A stretch of DNA of 64,000 nucleotides, taken from the NCBI RefSeq assembly GCF_947179165.1, contig NC_077240.1:43475501-43539500 (forward strand), written 5' to 3'. A program made the position numbers and the translations under genes. Below the pieces are notes generated by a model. It searched no databases and was not told the origin of the DNA. It was given only the letters and a program-made list of their open reading frames with translations. The stretch is from Solanum dulcamara. Its lineage: Eukaryota > Streptophyta > Magnoliopsida > Solanales > Solanaceae. Below are positions 21,988-33,216 of the stretch, in pieces (position 1 is the first letter of the stretch; each line of letters starts with the position of its first letter).

Positions 21988-24900
21988 TGTAATGACCCTC
22001 TAGCATATATTTTTCATTCTTGGATCTTTTTAGTATTTAAGCTTCATGCAGTGAACCCAAGTCATTTATGACTTGCTGGGACTAATAATTTGGTCTCCTG
22101 ATCATTCGTTCGGGTTTTATGCCCGTTTCCCTATTTTGGAGCTTTTATAACTTGAAAAGTTGACTTCGGTCATAACTTTAGGTAAATAACCTCAAAATAG
22201 AATTCTGGCAGTTTTATCAGCTCTAAAATGATAAAATTAGGATAATAGCATAGTCGGCATGAGTACCAAGGTAATCAATACGAGTTTGGAGCAATTTGTC
22301 GCTTTTGCCTTTGAAATTTGGCATATGATTGACTTTGGTCAAATTCTTTGAAAACACGCTCTGATTGAAATTCTGACAATGCTTTTAGTTCTGAAATGTT
22401 GAGTTTGGTCTGAAATGATCCTTTATTTTCTTTTCAAGGCTTCCAGTCTAATCTCGAAGTTTGTTGTGGATTTAGGCTCAAATTGGCACTTGGATGTGGA
22501 CGATCAGTCGTAATGACCTCATATGGAAATTTTAACTGTGTCATTAAGTCTAGAACATCAAATTTGGTGGGGTAACATATCTCATTTGCATGCATGAGGT
22601 TCTGAACAAATCATGAACACCCCCATCAGAGAATTAGGCATGCTAGAGTCTAATTTACACCAGCTGAGTCTGGTGACGTCACTAAAGCGATTGGACATCC
22701 TGGGCAGGTGTCGCTAAAGTGACAGGATGTCACTAAAGCAACAGGGTCCTCACTTAAGCGAAGCCCTCCTCTTTGAGGTGGTCACTTAAGCGACCAACGG
22801 GGGTCCTCTTATGCGACACCTTGGATTCATTTTTAATATTCAAGAATTTAGTTGAGTGTTCAACTTTGGAGCTTAATTTCTCTCAATATTTAGGCAATTT
22901 GAGTGATTCCAAAGTCTATTTCACGTGGTTATTCGAGGGGAATCAGGTGATGTGCTCATAAGTTAATGTAGAAGCTTCGTTGGAGATAATTTTCTTCCAT
23001 TTTTTGTGGTCCCTTCTTGTTTTTGGCCAAATTATGAATATAGATACATGTTGATATTGAAGTTATTTCAGTGTGAGAGTAGTGCTTCCTTTTGAAACAC
23101 AATCTAGGTTTAGCATTTGGGGCCTATTCTGGGAGTTAATTCCAAAAAATTACGAAAAGGGTCCTACAATTCTCGATTTTTGACTTCAAAATTGGCCCGT
23201 ATCCAAATTTAATAATTTAGGTGTCAAAACATCTGTATTTACGAGGTGATAACTATTTGGTTAGCATGGCGGCGATTGGAGGTGATTCAAAGGTCGAGAG
23301 CTTCATCTTAGTGGATTCGGAGCGCGCGTGATCGGCTTCGAGGTAGGCTACGGTCTCCCTCTTTTGGTTTTTTTACTGAACTCTATTAGATATCGTGTAG
23401 TATATTTTATATGTGACTTAGGTGAGTATTTGCGGAGAATAGCATTCTACTCATCCAATTTTATTTTCTAGTTCCCGGGTGAGCTTTAAGCTAGAATAGA
23501 CCAGTGACATTCATAGATTAAGTTATGAGCCTTGGTTGTGGTGTTGACTTAGCATTATTATCCTATTTAGGATTTCTATTGATGGAATTATGCAAATTTT
23601 GAGGCTTAGGTGCTTTATCAAGTATTTATTGCCCTCTTAGCTAGGCGTAGCTTTCGGTAGGGCTTATCATGGATAGGATACTCTTTATGCTAGAGCGTGT
23701 GACCTTTAGGGCTCATTGTAGTAGTACGTTTGGCTTAGTTGTACTCGTAGGGAGATGAGGTGGCATATTTTAGGGTAAGGCGTCGATCCTAGAGATATTT
23801 CTCCCCCTATATGATTATGAGCCATGTCTCAATTATGTCGCTTTTGTTTAGCGGTAGGCTTATGATATCATCTTACCTATTAGATATTGTTGGGCCTGAA
23901 GCCATATCCGAGGAGCGATTGGATCTCAAGTTATTCCCCTAACTTGTTTGTATTCTAGGACTTGATATTTCATTTATGGCTGCGTGTAACTTGTTTGGAT
24001 GATAGTGATGGCATGCTTGCACTGTTTGAGCATATTCACTCATTTTGTCGTACGATCCCGGTATTGACATGGGAATTTTCACTACTCCTTTTGAGAAGGC
24101 TTGCTCACATTTTTACTATTTTAAACTAGTTTTAACGGGAGTCGTACCACCTAGATACTTGTTTACTGGTTTGAAACTTATGAGGCATCATGGAGTGATC
24201 CTTTTATACTTGAGGCATTAGAGGCATCTAGGATGCACTCAATTTTACTTGGTTGTTCGGCGCGTCGATGCCCTTTCTTGACCCACTAATACTCCCAAGT
24301 TTACTCTTGCTAGTTGGTCCATGCCCTTGGGAATTTACTGGCTGGGTGGGTGGCCCCTTTTTAGGGTGCTCAGTTGAGGATACTGGTTTACTAATATCTG
24401 GCGCGGCATCGACGTTTCTACATCAGCTTGATTTCTCACTTTTTAGTACCACTATAGGGATACTATTTCTCTATGTAAGACCTGGTTCGGACCCAGGCAG
24501 TATATACAGACTTTCTGCATCCCCTATAGGCCCCTCTGGCCAATGCACCCCTAAACTAGATAAAGGAGCCGCATGAGACCCACCTGGCAGGCCGAGGGTC
24601 GGGGTGGGTCTATACACTTATTATTGTTGATCTTTGAGAGCCACCATAATATAACTATTTTTATTGCAGACTTGTATTCATTAGCATTTCCTATTACTAG
24701 CATACTTGTATGGTGTGGTCCCATGGTTTTATGGGGGCTAGGGGTTTGTTTTTCCTTTTTTGTACCTTCCGAGGGTATGGGCATCTAGTCGGTTATTGTC
24801 TGATTATACTTGTTCTTATCTCTTGTTGTACTTGTAGTTGGCACCTTTGGGTTGTATTTTTAGTTGGTCTACATGGTATTTGAGTTGGATTGTAGTTGGT

Positions 24901-25644
24901 ACTCCCTGCTAGGTTCAGTCAGAATAGTTCCTAAGTGATTGCAGGGTTAGCGCTGCCTATTAGCACTGCATTTTCATTAATGGACTCCTATGATGCCTTC
25001 TTTCTGTTAATAGGTTGTTAGATTGCGTTTCAGGTGTGTTATTTGACTTTGTTCCTTTATCTATGCTTTCAGTCTTCTTGCCTTCTTTCCTGTCATTATT
25101 GTGATAATTCTTAGTTAGTTACTAGTGTAGTTTTTACCTGATTATGTGTTAATTATACTTACTATATCTGTGGAGCTTAGTCGGCCTATGCCTACTGATT
25201 TTGGTACTCATACTACACTTCTGCCCCCCGCAGATCATAGTAGGGGTTATCACAATTTATTTGGATTGGTGCAGAGAAGCTTCTGATTTGAAGATTTGGT
25301 GAGCTCCTGGCGTTCAGAGTGCTGATTTACATCCTTGCCAGATTAGGACTAGTCTTTACTTGCTTGCAAGGACTGTCTGTACTCTTATTGTATTTGTAAA
25401 AGCCTTGTACTCCCATTTTGATTTAAATACTCGATTACTAATTGATGCCAAGTCTTGGGATGGTTTCTTGTGTTTGTTTCATTTGTTCTCTTCCTTCTCA
25501 TTAGCACTTACTTTCCACTTTGTTTATCCATATTTCGCTTGATAGCCCATTGCCTTTGGTTCTAGACTAAGGGTTAAAGGTTAAGCTTACCTGCTGGTGG
25601 GTGTTAGTAGGTGCCATCATGGCCTGGGAAATTGGATCATGAAA
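21988..25644 (+). repeat. 5' LTR of element no. 2 (3657 bp)
   Basis: Aligns along its full length with 28808-32416. The terminal dyad found in the other copies (AATGACC...GGTCATT) is broken here. The TATA equivalent at 24472-24479 reads TATGTAAG instead of TATATAAG. Short ORFs, for example 24253-24576, recur as decayed frames in the 3' LTR and are not taken as genes. Confidence 0.9.
22678..22818. repeat. dyad cluster in the 5' LTR (CGCTAAAGCG / GCTTAAGC type)
   Basis: At least six short inverted repeats such as GTCGCTAAAGTGAC (22710-22723) and GTCACTTAAGCGAC (22781-22794). The cluster lies about 690-830 bp from the LTR start; the 3' LTR copy is at 29461-29607. Confidence 0.8.
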
Positions 25645-25647
25645 AAT

Positions 25648-25659
25648 TTGAATCAGAGC
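25648..25659 (+). promoter_or_regulatory. primer binding site, initiator-Met tRNA type
   Basis: ttgaatcagagc, 3 bases after the LTR end; the usual site is TGGTATCAGAGC, so 10 of 12 bases agree. Confidence 0.75.
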
Positions 25660-25829
25660 TTTAGGTTGACCGGTATTATTTATATGAGGCCAATGCCTAG
25701 TAGAGTCTTGTGGAACGATGCCGAGACATCCATATCCTATCTTCGGGGAGGCTATAGGGAATTTTTAGGGAATTCTATTCTTGATTCCTTATCATGTGTC
25801 TTTGCTTTGAATAACCTCTAAAATGATTA

Positions 25830-26840
25830 TTTGGAATCCATTATTTCTTAGATAGAACGCACGACTTTTATAGTAGACACAGTCAAAGTGTCAACGGGTT
25901 CTACCAGAGTGTCGACAGATGGTTCTCAGTCTAGAAATAGATTAGCGGTTCCCCAACAAGGTTCGTCATCAATATCAAAGTATGTCATGGAATTTCTAGA
26001 GTGGGCTGGGAATAACCCCACATCATCACATACGAATCTAGATATAAATCGAGAGTTCATCTAGGGATTATCCTTGCCACTCTATTTGGCATCGGAGCAT
26101 TTGATAGCAGCTGGGTCTACCTTTGTCCAGATTGTCAGCCACGTGAGGGCAGTAGAGCAGGCATGCTTTGAGGTATATAGAGATAGTGGTAACAGTCCTC
26201 TCCATAAGCAAAGTGGTGACAGCATCCCACCTCAGAGCGAGCATCAGTTTGGCGAGGGTCATCTTCCTTCTCGACCCATCAGGCTCATAGTGATAGTACC
26301 TCAGGTTCCAAGAGGTTTTGAGGCAGGATATGGGGATTTTTATGCTAAGTATATTGGACCTTCAGGATTTGGGGCTTATCCTATCCCATTTGGGTCCTTT
26401 CAGCGAGATGTCATTGGTGACGATTGCTATGAGGCTGGTGAGGAAGGCCACTTTGTTAGGAAGCGTCGCAAGACCCCGGTGTAGTCAACTAGAAGAAGGG
26501 ACACTTGTAGCAGCTTTCCCCATCAGGGTGGCTCTATTGCCAGTCCGGGTCAAGGCCGAGGTGGTTCATAAATGGGTTTTTTCGATCGAGGTGGCCGACC
26601 TCCAGCTTTTAGCCGATATTCACAAGGGTGTTATGACTGCATTTTATTTGACCACTATTCATGGGAGTGACCCAAGTAAGATTTAATATTTTAGACTCCT
26701 TATACTCACCAGACCAGAGTTATTGGGCTTTGTCGTACCTGTAGAGAGCTTGGCCATTAATCTAGAGATTGTCCCTGGCATGGGACCTGTGCACAGTTTG
26801 CTCAGTCAAGTCAGTATCAGGGTTTGATGCCACCTCCAGT
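25830..26840 (+). pseudogene. gag remnant of element no. 2
   Basis: A 136-codon open piece (26074-26484) corresponds to the C-terminal third of a Tekay-type Gag. A Gly/Arg-rich linker follows in other frames (26500-26620, ending GRPPAFSRY), then a zinc knuckle from 26629: Cys-X2-Cys-X4-His-X4, with the last Cys codon changed to TGA (26668-26670). The N-terminal two thirds of a normal Gag cannot be traced. The linker is close to that of element no. 1 at 130-220. Confidence 0.65.
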
Positions 26841-28770
26841 TAGAGGTAGAGCTTAAAGGGTTGCTGGTGATGCTTCAAAGGTTCAGGCCGAGATTGGTTA
26901 CGATCTATTCCATACTTCTACGAGTCAGCCTAAGACCGAGGATCTAGGAATCTGTAGTATTTTCTTGATTTCCTTGCTCTGCCCTATATTGCTCATTTTG
27001 TGTGGTTTTGGGGTTTTCATATCCATATGTGTCTATTTGGGTTGTTAGTTACCTCTTGACTATTGTTACTACCTTATCTGGACTTGTGTGTGTGTGTTTT
27101 AGCTCCGTAGTTAATTTCATTTAGTAGTGGATCGACTAGGTCAATCTCCTATTGGAGTAGTGGCGGTTAAGCAACTCCTCGTGCCTTGCCTGGTGATATT
27201 GTTTGGAGTTGCGGCCGGTCTAGTTAGCCTTCCTTTTAGTCTCTCATACTGATGATTTTGCTGTGATGCTAACCCTTATTAGATAGGTTGCTAGACCGTC
27301 TGGGTTAATTCTGGAAATTATGGTACTAGAGGATCGAGTTGGCGTTAGAGGTCACCTTGGTTGCATGTTGCCCTGTTGGCTAGTGGTTGAATGGTTCCTT
27401 ATATCCTTTTTGCATAGCTAGAGTTGCCTTGGCTAGTATTTCTCTCTAACCATTCTAGTTTCTTGGCCTAGACGACTATCTTCGTTGCTGGGTATTAGTT
27501 GGTTCGGTTCTAGGTTGTGAGTAGAGGTTTGCTCTGTTATCCTATCAGGTTGGATCCTTTGTAGTACTCCTAGTTGGCCGTCTCTTCCTATTTGCCTTAG
27601 TTACTTTCTCGGTTGCTAAGTTGTAATCCGTTCGTTCAATCTTTTGGGAGCTATCTCTGTTAAGAGTTTTGGTACCGGTTATGGCTTGTTGATAAATTAG
27701 GAAGTGTGACCTCCCGTCATGCCTTGTTATTGCTTTTATTAGTTCTCTATGGTGGTATTGGTAGCTCCCGAGTCTTTGTTGGTCATTTAGAGATTGAGCA
27801 GTGGTTTTCTTTGATGGCTTCAGATATAGCCTAAGCTAGAGGTTGGGAAGTTGGTTAGAAATTTCATTTATAGGATGGGGTCAAAGTAATTCGTCGAGTG
27901 GGATTTTGAATTTGTTTGGGGTGAAAGGTTTACTTTTGGCATATTTGGTAGGATGTGGTGCTTGAGAGTCGGAGTTAGTGCTCTTAGACCATTATCGATC
28001 AGTTGTTCATGTTTATGAGTCACCTACCAGTATGGTTTCCCTTTGACTGGGATAGTTGGATCATATTTGAGGTGGCAAAGTAGTTTCTGGGTACATGGTG
28101 CTGGTGTTTCAGGAGTTCCTATGATCAGAGTAAGTTAGTGGAGCTGGACTTAATGTAGCCTAGTCAATCTCGGGATGACCATCCCTTGGAATGGAGTATC
28201 CAGTTTCAGAAGATTGTGTTTTTGTGCTTGAATTATGGGTTTTAGATCTAAGATTGGAGATTTGGGGCTTTGCTGGGGGTGTCTGCTTATTTTAGTTGTT
28301 TTCATCCTCCGATGTTTAGATAGAGTATGTAACTCCTTCGAGGTTGGTGTTTGATGATTTGGTAGGAAAATTTAGGATGGCGTTGAAGGTTTTCATAATA
28401 GCTAAGGACTGGCAGAATGCCCTTGGAAACTAGAAGAAAACAGATATGGAAGTATAAGACAAGTATTTGGAATTTTGAGTAACTTGTGTCTGCCATAGTC
28501 CTGTATGGCTTATTTTGGTGGTTTTGGTTTAGTTTGGTCATCCTCAGTTGGAACTGATGTTTTTGGTCAAGTTTGGGCAAAGCAAGCGAGAGTTGGAATC
28601 CAAGAAAGAATTGGAGGAGTTTTAGGAGTTTGAATGGAATTTGAGGATTTTCCTCTCAGCATGAGTTTTGCGATGGCATTGTTCGACCTGAGATGGTGTC
28701 CGTGGGTCTAGCAGAGCATGCGGTCCTAGTACTCTTATCCTTTTGTGCCTTTAAGTTGTGACTGTACTTT
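26841..28770 (+). other. internal region of element no. 2 without recognisable coding
   Basis: All three + frames are rich in stops, and none of the expected retroelement motifs (protease DSG, RT YxDD, integrase zinc finger or D,D-35-E) is visible in either direction. The base composition is T/G-rich like the LTRs. The last 60 bp (28740-28807) resemble the pre-LTR segment of element no. 1 (3850-3912). It could be a replaced internal segment of a non-autonomous element or pol decayed beyond recognition. Confidence 0.5.
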
Positions 28771-29460
28771 TACTTTTGCGGATGAAAGTTCTTTTAGTAG
28801 TGGATCTTGTAATGACCCTCCAGGTCATTTTCTTCATTCTCCGATCTTTTTAGTGTTTAGAGCTTTCCAGCAGCGACCCCAAGACATTTATGACTTGCTA
28901 GCACTAACAGTTCGATCGCCTAGTCGTTTATTTGGGTTTTATGCTCGTTTCCCTGTTCTATAGCTTTTATAACTTAAAAAGTTGACTTCAGTCATAACTT
29001 TAGCGAAACAACCTTAGAACAGAATTCTGATAGTTCTATCAGCTTTGAAATAGCCTAATTAGGCTAGTAGAATTATTGGTATGAGTTTTGGGTCATTTGT
29101 TGCTTTTGCATTTAAAATTTGGAATATGATTGACTTTGGTCAATATTTTTGGAAAACGTGCTCAGATTGAAATTCTAACAGCTCGATTAGTTCTGAAATA
29201 TTGAGTTTGGTCTAGAACTACCCTTCGTTCTCTTCTCGAGGCTTTCGGTCTAATTCTGAGGCATGTTGTGGATTTAGGCTCAAATTTACACTTAAGCGTG
29301 GGACCCAATTTCAATCGTAATGACCTCATATGAAAAATTTGACTTCACCATTGAGTCCGAAACGTTGAATTTGACTGCACCATTGAGTCTGAATGAATCT
29401 TGAACACCCCGTCAGAAAATTGGGCATGCCAAAGTCTAATTTGCACCAGCTGAATCTGGA

Positions 29461-29607
29461 GTCGTTGCTAAAGCGACTAGGAGGTCGCTAAAGCGACCTG
29501 TTCCTCCTGAGTGGGTGTCTCTAAAGCGACAGAGTCCTCGCTTAAGCGAGACCTGCCTCTTTGGGGTGGTCGCTTAAGCAACCAGCGAGGGCCCGCTTAA
29601 GCGATAC
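29461..29607. repeat. dyad cluster in the 3' LTR
   Basis: Contains GTCGCTAAAGCGAC (29484-29497), the perfect palindrome CTCGCTTAAGCGAG (29537-29550) and several one-mismatch forms. Better preserved than the 5' LTR copy at 22678-22818. Confidence 0.85.
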
Positions 29608-31255
29608 CTAGGGGTCATTTTTAATATTCAAGAATTCAGTTGAGTGTTCAACTTTGGAGCTTGATTTCTCTTTCAATTTTTAGGCGATTTGAGTTATTTT
29701 AAAGGCTATTTCGCGTGGTTTTTTTAGGGGAATCAGGTTGTGTGCTCAGAAGTTACTTTAGAAGCTTTGTTGGAGGTAATTTTCTTTCATTTTATTGTGG
29801 TCCCTTCTTGATTTTGGCCAAATTATGAATATAGATGCATGTTGATATTGAAGTTGTTTCAGTGTGTGAAAAGTGCTTCATTTTGGAACACAAGCTAGGT
29901 TTAGCTTTTAGGACTTATTCTCGGAGTCTATTCCATAAGTTAGAGAGCGGGTCCCATAATTCTCGATTTTTTACTCCAAAATTGGTTTGTCTTAAAATTT
30001 CTATAATTTCGGTGTAAACACGTCCGTATTGATGAGGTGATAACTATTTGGTTAGCATGGCGGTGATTAGAGGCAATTCAGAGGTCGAGAGCTTTATCTT
30101 AGTGGATTTGGAGCACACGTGATCAGCTTCGAGGTAGGCTATGGTCTCTCTCTTTTTTTACTGAACTCTATTAGATATCATGTAGTATATTTTACATGTG
30201 ACTTAGGTGAGTATTTGCCGAGATTACCATTCTCCTCATCTGATTCCATTTTCTTATTCCCGGGTGAGCTTTAGGCTAGAATAGTCATGTGAAATCCTTA
30301 AATCAGGTTATGGGCCTTGGTTGTGGTGTTGACTTAACATTATTATCCTATTTAGGATTAGTATTGATCGCCTTAGGCTAGGTTTAGCCTTAGGTGCTTT
30401 ATCAGGTATTTATTGCCCTCTTAGCTAGGCGTAGCTTTCGGTAGGGCTTATCATGGATAAGATACTCTTTATGCTAGTGCATATGACATCTGGGGCTCAT
30501 CGTAGCTGTAGGTTTGGCTTAGTTGTGCTCGTGGGGAGTTGAGATGGCATATTTTAGGGTAAGGCATCGATCCTAGATATATTTCTCCCCTATATGATTT
30601 TAAGCCATGTTCAATTATCTCGCTTTTGTTTAGTGGTAGGCTTATGATCTCATCTTACCTGTTAGCTATTATTGGGCCCGAGGCTGTATCTGAGGATCAA
30701 TTGGATCACAGGTTAGTCCCTTGACTTGTTTGTGTGATAGGACTTGGTATTTCCTTTATGGCTGCGTTAACTTATTTGGATGCTCGTTATGACATGCTTG
30801 CATTGTTTGAGCATATTCACTCGTTCTGTGGTACGATCCCAATATTGACATGTGAATTTTTACTACTCCTTTTGAGAAGGTTTTCTCATATTTTTACTAT
30901 TTTAAACTAGTTTTAACGGGAGTCATACCACCTCGATACTTAGTCACTGGTTAGAAACTTATGAGGCGTCGGGGAAGTGCTCCTTTTTCTACTTGAGGCA
31001 TTACAAGCATCTGGAATGCACTTAGTTTTACTTGGTTATTCGACGTGTCGATTCCCTTTCTTAACCCACCGATGCCCTCAGGTTTACTCTTTCTACCTGG
31101 GACATTCCCTGGGAGTTTACTGGCTGGGCGGGCGGCCTCTTTTTAGGGTGCTCACGATTGAGGTTATTGGTTTACTAATATCCGGCACGGCGTCGCCTTT
31201 TCTATAATGGCTTGGCTACTCACTCTCCGGTACCACTACGGGGATACTATTTATC

Positions 31256-31263
31256 TATATAAG
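31256..31263 (+). promoter_or_regulatory. putative TATA box of the element no. 2 LTR
   Basis: TATATAAG, about 2.45 kb into the LTR in sense orientation. Would mark the U3/R boundary region if the LTR promoter lies here; inferred only. Confidence 0.4.
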
Positions 31264-32416
31264 ACTTGGTTCGGGCCCAGGCAGTGTATATGGAGTTCTT
31301 GCATCCCCTATGGGCCCCTCTGGCTAGTGCACCACTAAATTAGATGAGGGAGCCGCATAGGTCCCATTTGACCAGGCCAGGGGCCGGGGTAGGTCTATAC
31401 ACTTGTTGCTGTTGATCTCTCACAGCCACAGATAATGTCACTATTTTTATTGCAGAATTGCATTCATTAGCATTGCCTATCACCAACATACTTATATGGT
31501 GTGGTCCCATAGTTTTATGGGGGTCAGGGATATGTTTGTCCTTATTTGTACCTTCCGAGGGTATGGGCATCCGTCGGTTATTGTCTGATTATACTTGTTC
31601 TTATCTCTTGTTGTACTTGTAGTTGGCACCTTTGGGTTGTATTTGTAGTTGGTCTATGTGGTATTTGAGTTAGATTGTGGTTGGTACTCCTTGCTAGGTT
31701 CAGTCAAAATAGTTCCTAGGTGATTGCAGGGTTAGTGTTGCCTGTTAGCACTGTATTTTCATTAGTGGACTCCTATGATGCCTTCTTCCTGTTAATAGGT
31801 TGTTGGATTGCATTTCAGGTGCCTTTTTTGACTTTGTTCCTTTATCTATGCTTCTAGTCTTCTTGCCTTATTTCCTGTTATTATTGTGATAATTTCTGAT
31901 TAGTTACTTGTGCACTATTTACCTGATTATATGTCAATTATACTTGTTTTATATGTGGAGATCAGTCGGCCTATGCCTACTGAGTTTGGTACTCATACTA
32001 ACTTCTGCTCTCTGCGGGTTATCGCGATTGATTTGGATTGGTACTGTGCAGCTTCTGATTCGCAGACTTGGTAAGCTCGTAGCATTCAGAGTTGTCGATT
32101 TCCATTCATGCCAAATTCGGACTAGTCTTTACTTGCTTTCGAAGACTATATGTACTCTTATTGTATTTTTAAAAGCCTTGTACTCTTATTTTGATTTTGA
32201 TTCTCGATTACTAAGTGATGTCAGGTCTTGGAGTGGTTTCTTGTGTTTGTTTCTATTGTTCTCTTCTTCTCATTAGTACTTACTTTCCATTTTGTTTATC
32301 CATTTTCTGCTTGATAGCACGTTGCCTCTGATTCCGGGCTAAGGGTTAAGGGTTAGGCTTATCTACCGGTGAGTATTAGCAGGTGTCATCACGACTTGAG
32401 AAATTGGACCGTGACA

Positions 32417-32421
32417 ATAAG
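32417..32421. other. right target-site duplication ATAAG of element no. 2
   Basis: Exact copy of 21983-21987. Confidence 0.95.
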
Positions 32422-32927
32422 TTGGCTAGAATTGATATAAAATTGGATAGAAAAGACAATACTTTAAATAATTTGGAGAAAAAATAAATGGATTTCTATT
32501 TGATTAATAAAAATACTTCACAAATGAAGTAAGTAAACAAATAATAACTTTTCAAATAAAAAAAATACATTTCATAATATATTATATAATGTATACATAT
32601 TTTAAAATTCAAAACTTATATAAAATCTTTATTCTAAATTAAAATCTAAAAATTGAATAAATAAGTGATAATAATAATAATAATAATATACTAAATAAAT
32701 ATTTACAATTTTGAAAGTATGAAAAATCTTTATTAAGAATTTAAAAAATAATTAAATAATAATATTAATAATAATAACAATTTTTTTATAAATTATAAAC
32801 ACCATGATATGTATTTAATCGAATAAAACTTAAACATAATATAAAAATAGATAAATTTTAAAATTCTTACTCAATCAAATAGCAGTCTAAAAATGGATTA
32901 TAGGTCGATCAAAATTGGGTGTCAACA
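32422..32927 (-). repeat. Ogre 5' LTR, outer 506 bp
   Basis: Aligns with 7321-7837. On the - strand it begins TGTTGACACCCAATTTTG at 32927. It continues across the nested element into 21987. Contains a short (TAA)n tract near 32669-32690. Confidence 0.85.
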
Positions 32928-33033
32928 TACATAATAGGCATGATTTATCACAGTTACTATAATCAATTAGTTTTCTAAAGGAACCATAACACATACGTGG
33001 TCCTCTCATGGAATCCAGACCTAAACTGTTAGT

Positions 33034-33216
33034 GTGTCAGTGTGACACTCGATCCAATAGTTAGTGTGTCGGTGTGACACTTGATCCAATTATGTACCGG
33101 CGTGGTACTCGATCCAATATGTGTCGGCGTGACACCCGATCCAATATGTATCGGTGTGGTATCTGATCCAATATATATCGGCGTGACTTCCATTTTAATA
33201 TATACCGATGTGGTAC
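33034..33216. repeat. 27-32 bp tandem repeat, 7 units, each with a 5-bp inverted repeat
   Basis: Units centre on arm-loop-arm blocks: GTGTC/GACAC at 33034, 33066 and 33121; GTACC/GGTAC at 33094; GTATC/GGTAT at 33148; two decayed units near 33175 and 33202. The 5-nt centre stays GGCGT or close (RGYGT) in the five well-paired units. The units are joined by cgatccaat. Confidence 0.85.

Larger units (their letters stand above)
21988..32416 (+). mobile_element. Tekay-family element no. 2, gag-only, nested in the Ogre 5' LTR
   Basis: Two long LTRs (21988-25644 and 28808-32416) in the same orientation, TG...CA ends (5' copy mutated to AA), an initiator-Met-type primer binding site, and exact 5-bp target duplications ATAAG. 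The internal part is only 3.16 kb. It contains a gag remnant (25830-26840), but from 26841 to 28770 I find no protease, RT, RNase H or integrase motif on either strand. The LTRs differ visibly (small indels and many substitutions), so it is old. Either pol was lost, or this is a non-autonomous gag-only type (TR-GAG-like) that used partners such as element no. 1. Confidence 0.9.
28808..32416 (+). repeat. 3' LTR of element no. 2 (3609 bp)
   Basis: TGTAATGACC start and CGTGACA end. Keeps the terminal dyad AATGACC-ctcca-GGTCATT at 28811-28829 and a TATATAAG box at 31256-31263. Directly followed by the target-site copy ATAAG. Confidence 0.95.
7130..32927 (-). mobile_element. Ogre/Tat-like Ty3/gypsy element, pol lost, carrying nested insertions
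   Basis: Read on the - strand: 5' LTR (32927-32422 joined to 21987-17729), primer binding site (17728-17711), long leader, ORF1 (16818-about 15190), gag (about 15165-13203), a foreign LTR (13202-10379) where pol should be, a repeat-rich 3' region (10378-7838), a polypurine tract, then the first 708 bp of the 3' LTR (7837-7130). The 191-bp LTR blocks 7130-7320 and 21797-21987 align without gaps and differ at about 20 positions by eye, so the copy is old. Known: Ogre/Tat elements have an extra ORF before gag, LTRs of several kb and repeat-prone 3' UTRs. The absence of any recognisable protease, RT or integrase is notable. Confidence 0.8.

Noticed and set aside
24253..24576. 107-codon + strand ORF in the 5' LTR of element no. 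2
   Set aside because: The homologous stretch in the 3' LTR (30977-31207 region) has different stops, and no family motif is seen; LTR sequence.
33034..33216. CRISPR-like array (regular repeats with spacers)
   Set aside because: Units are contiguous without unique spacers, in plant LTR sequence.
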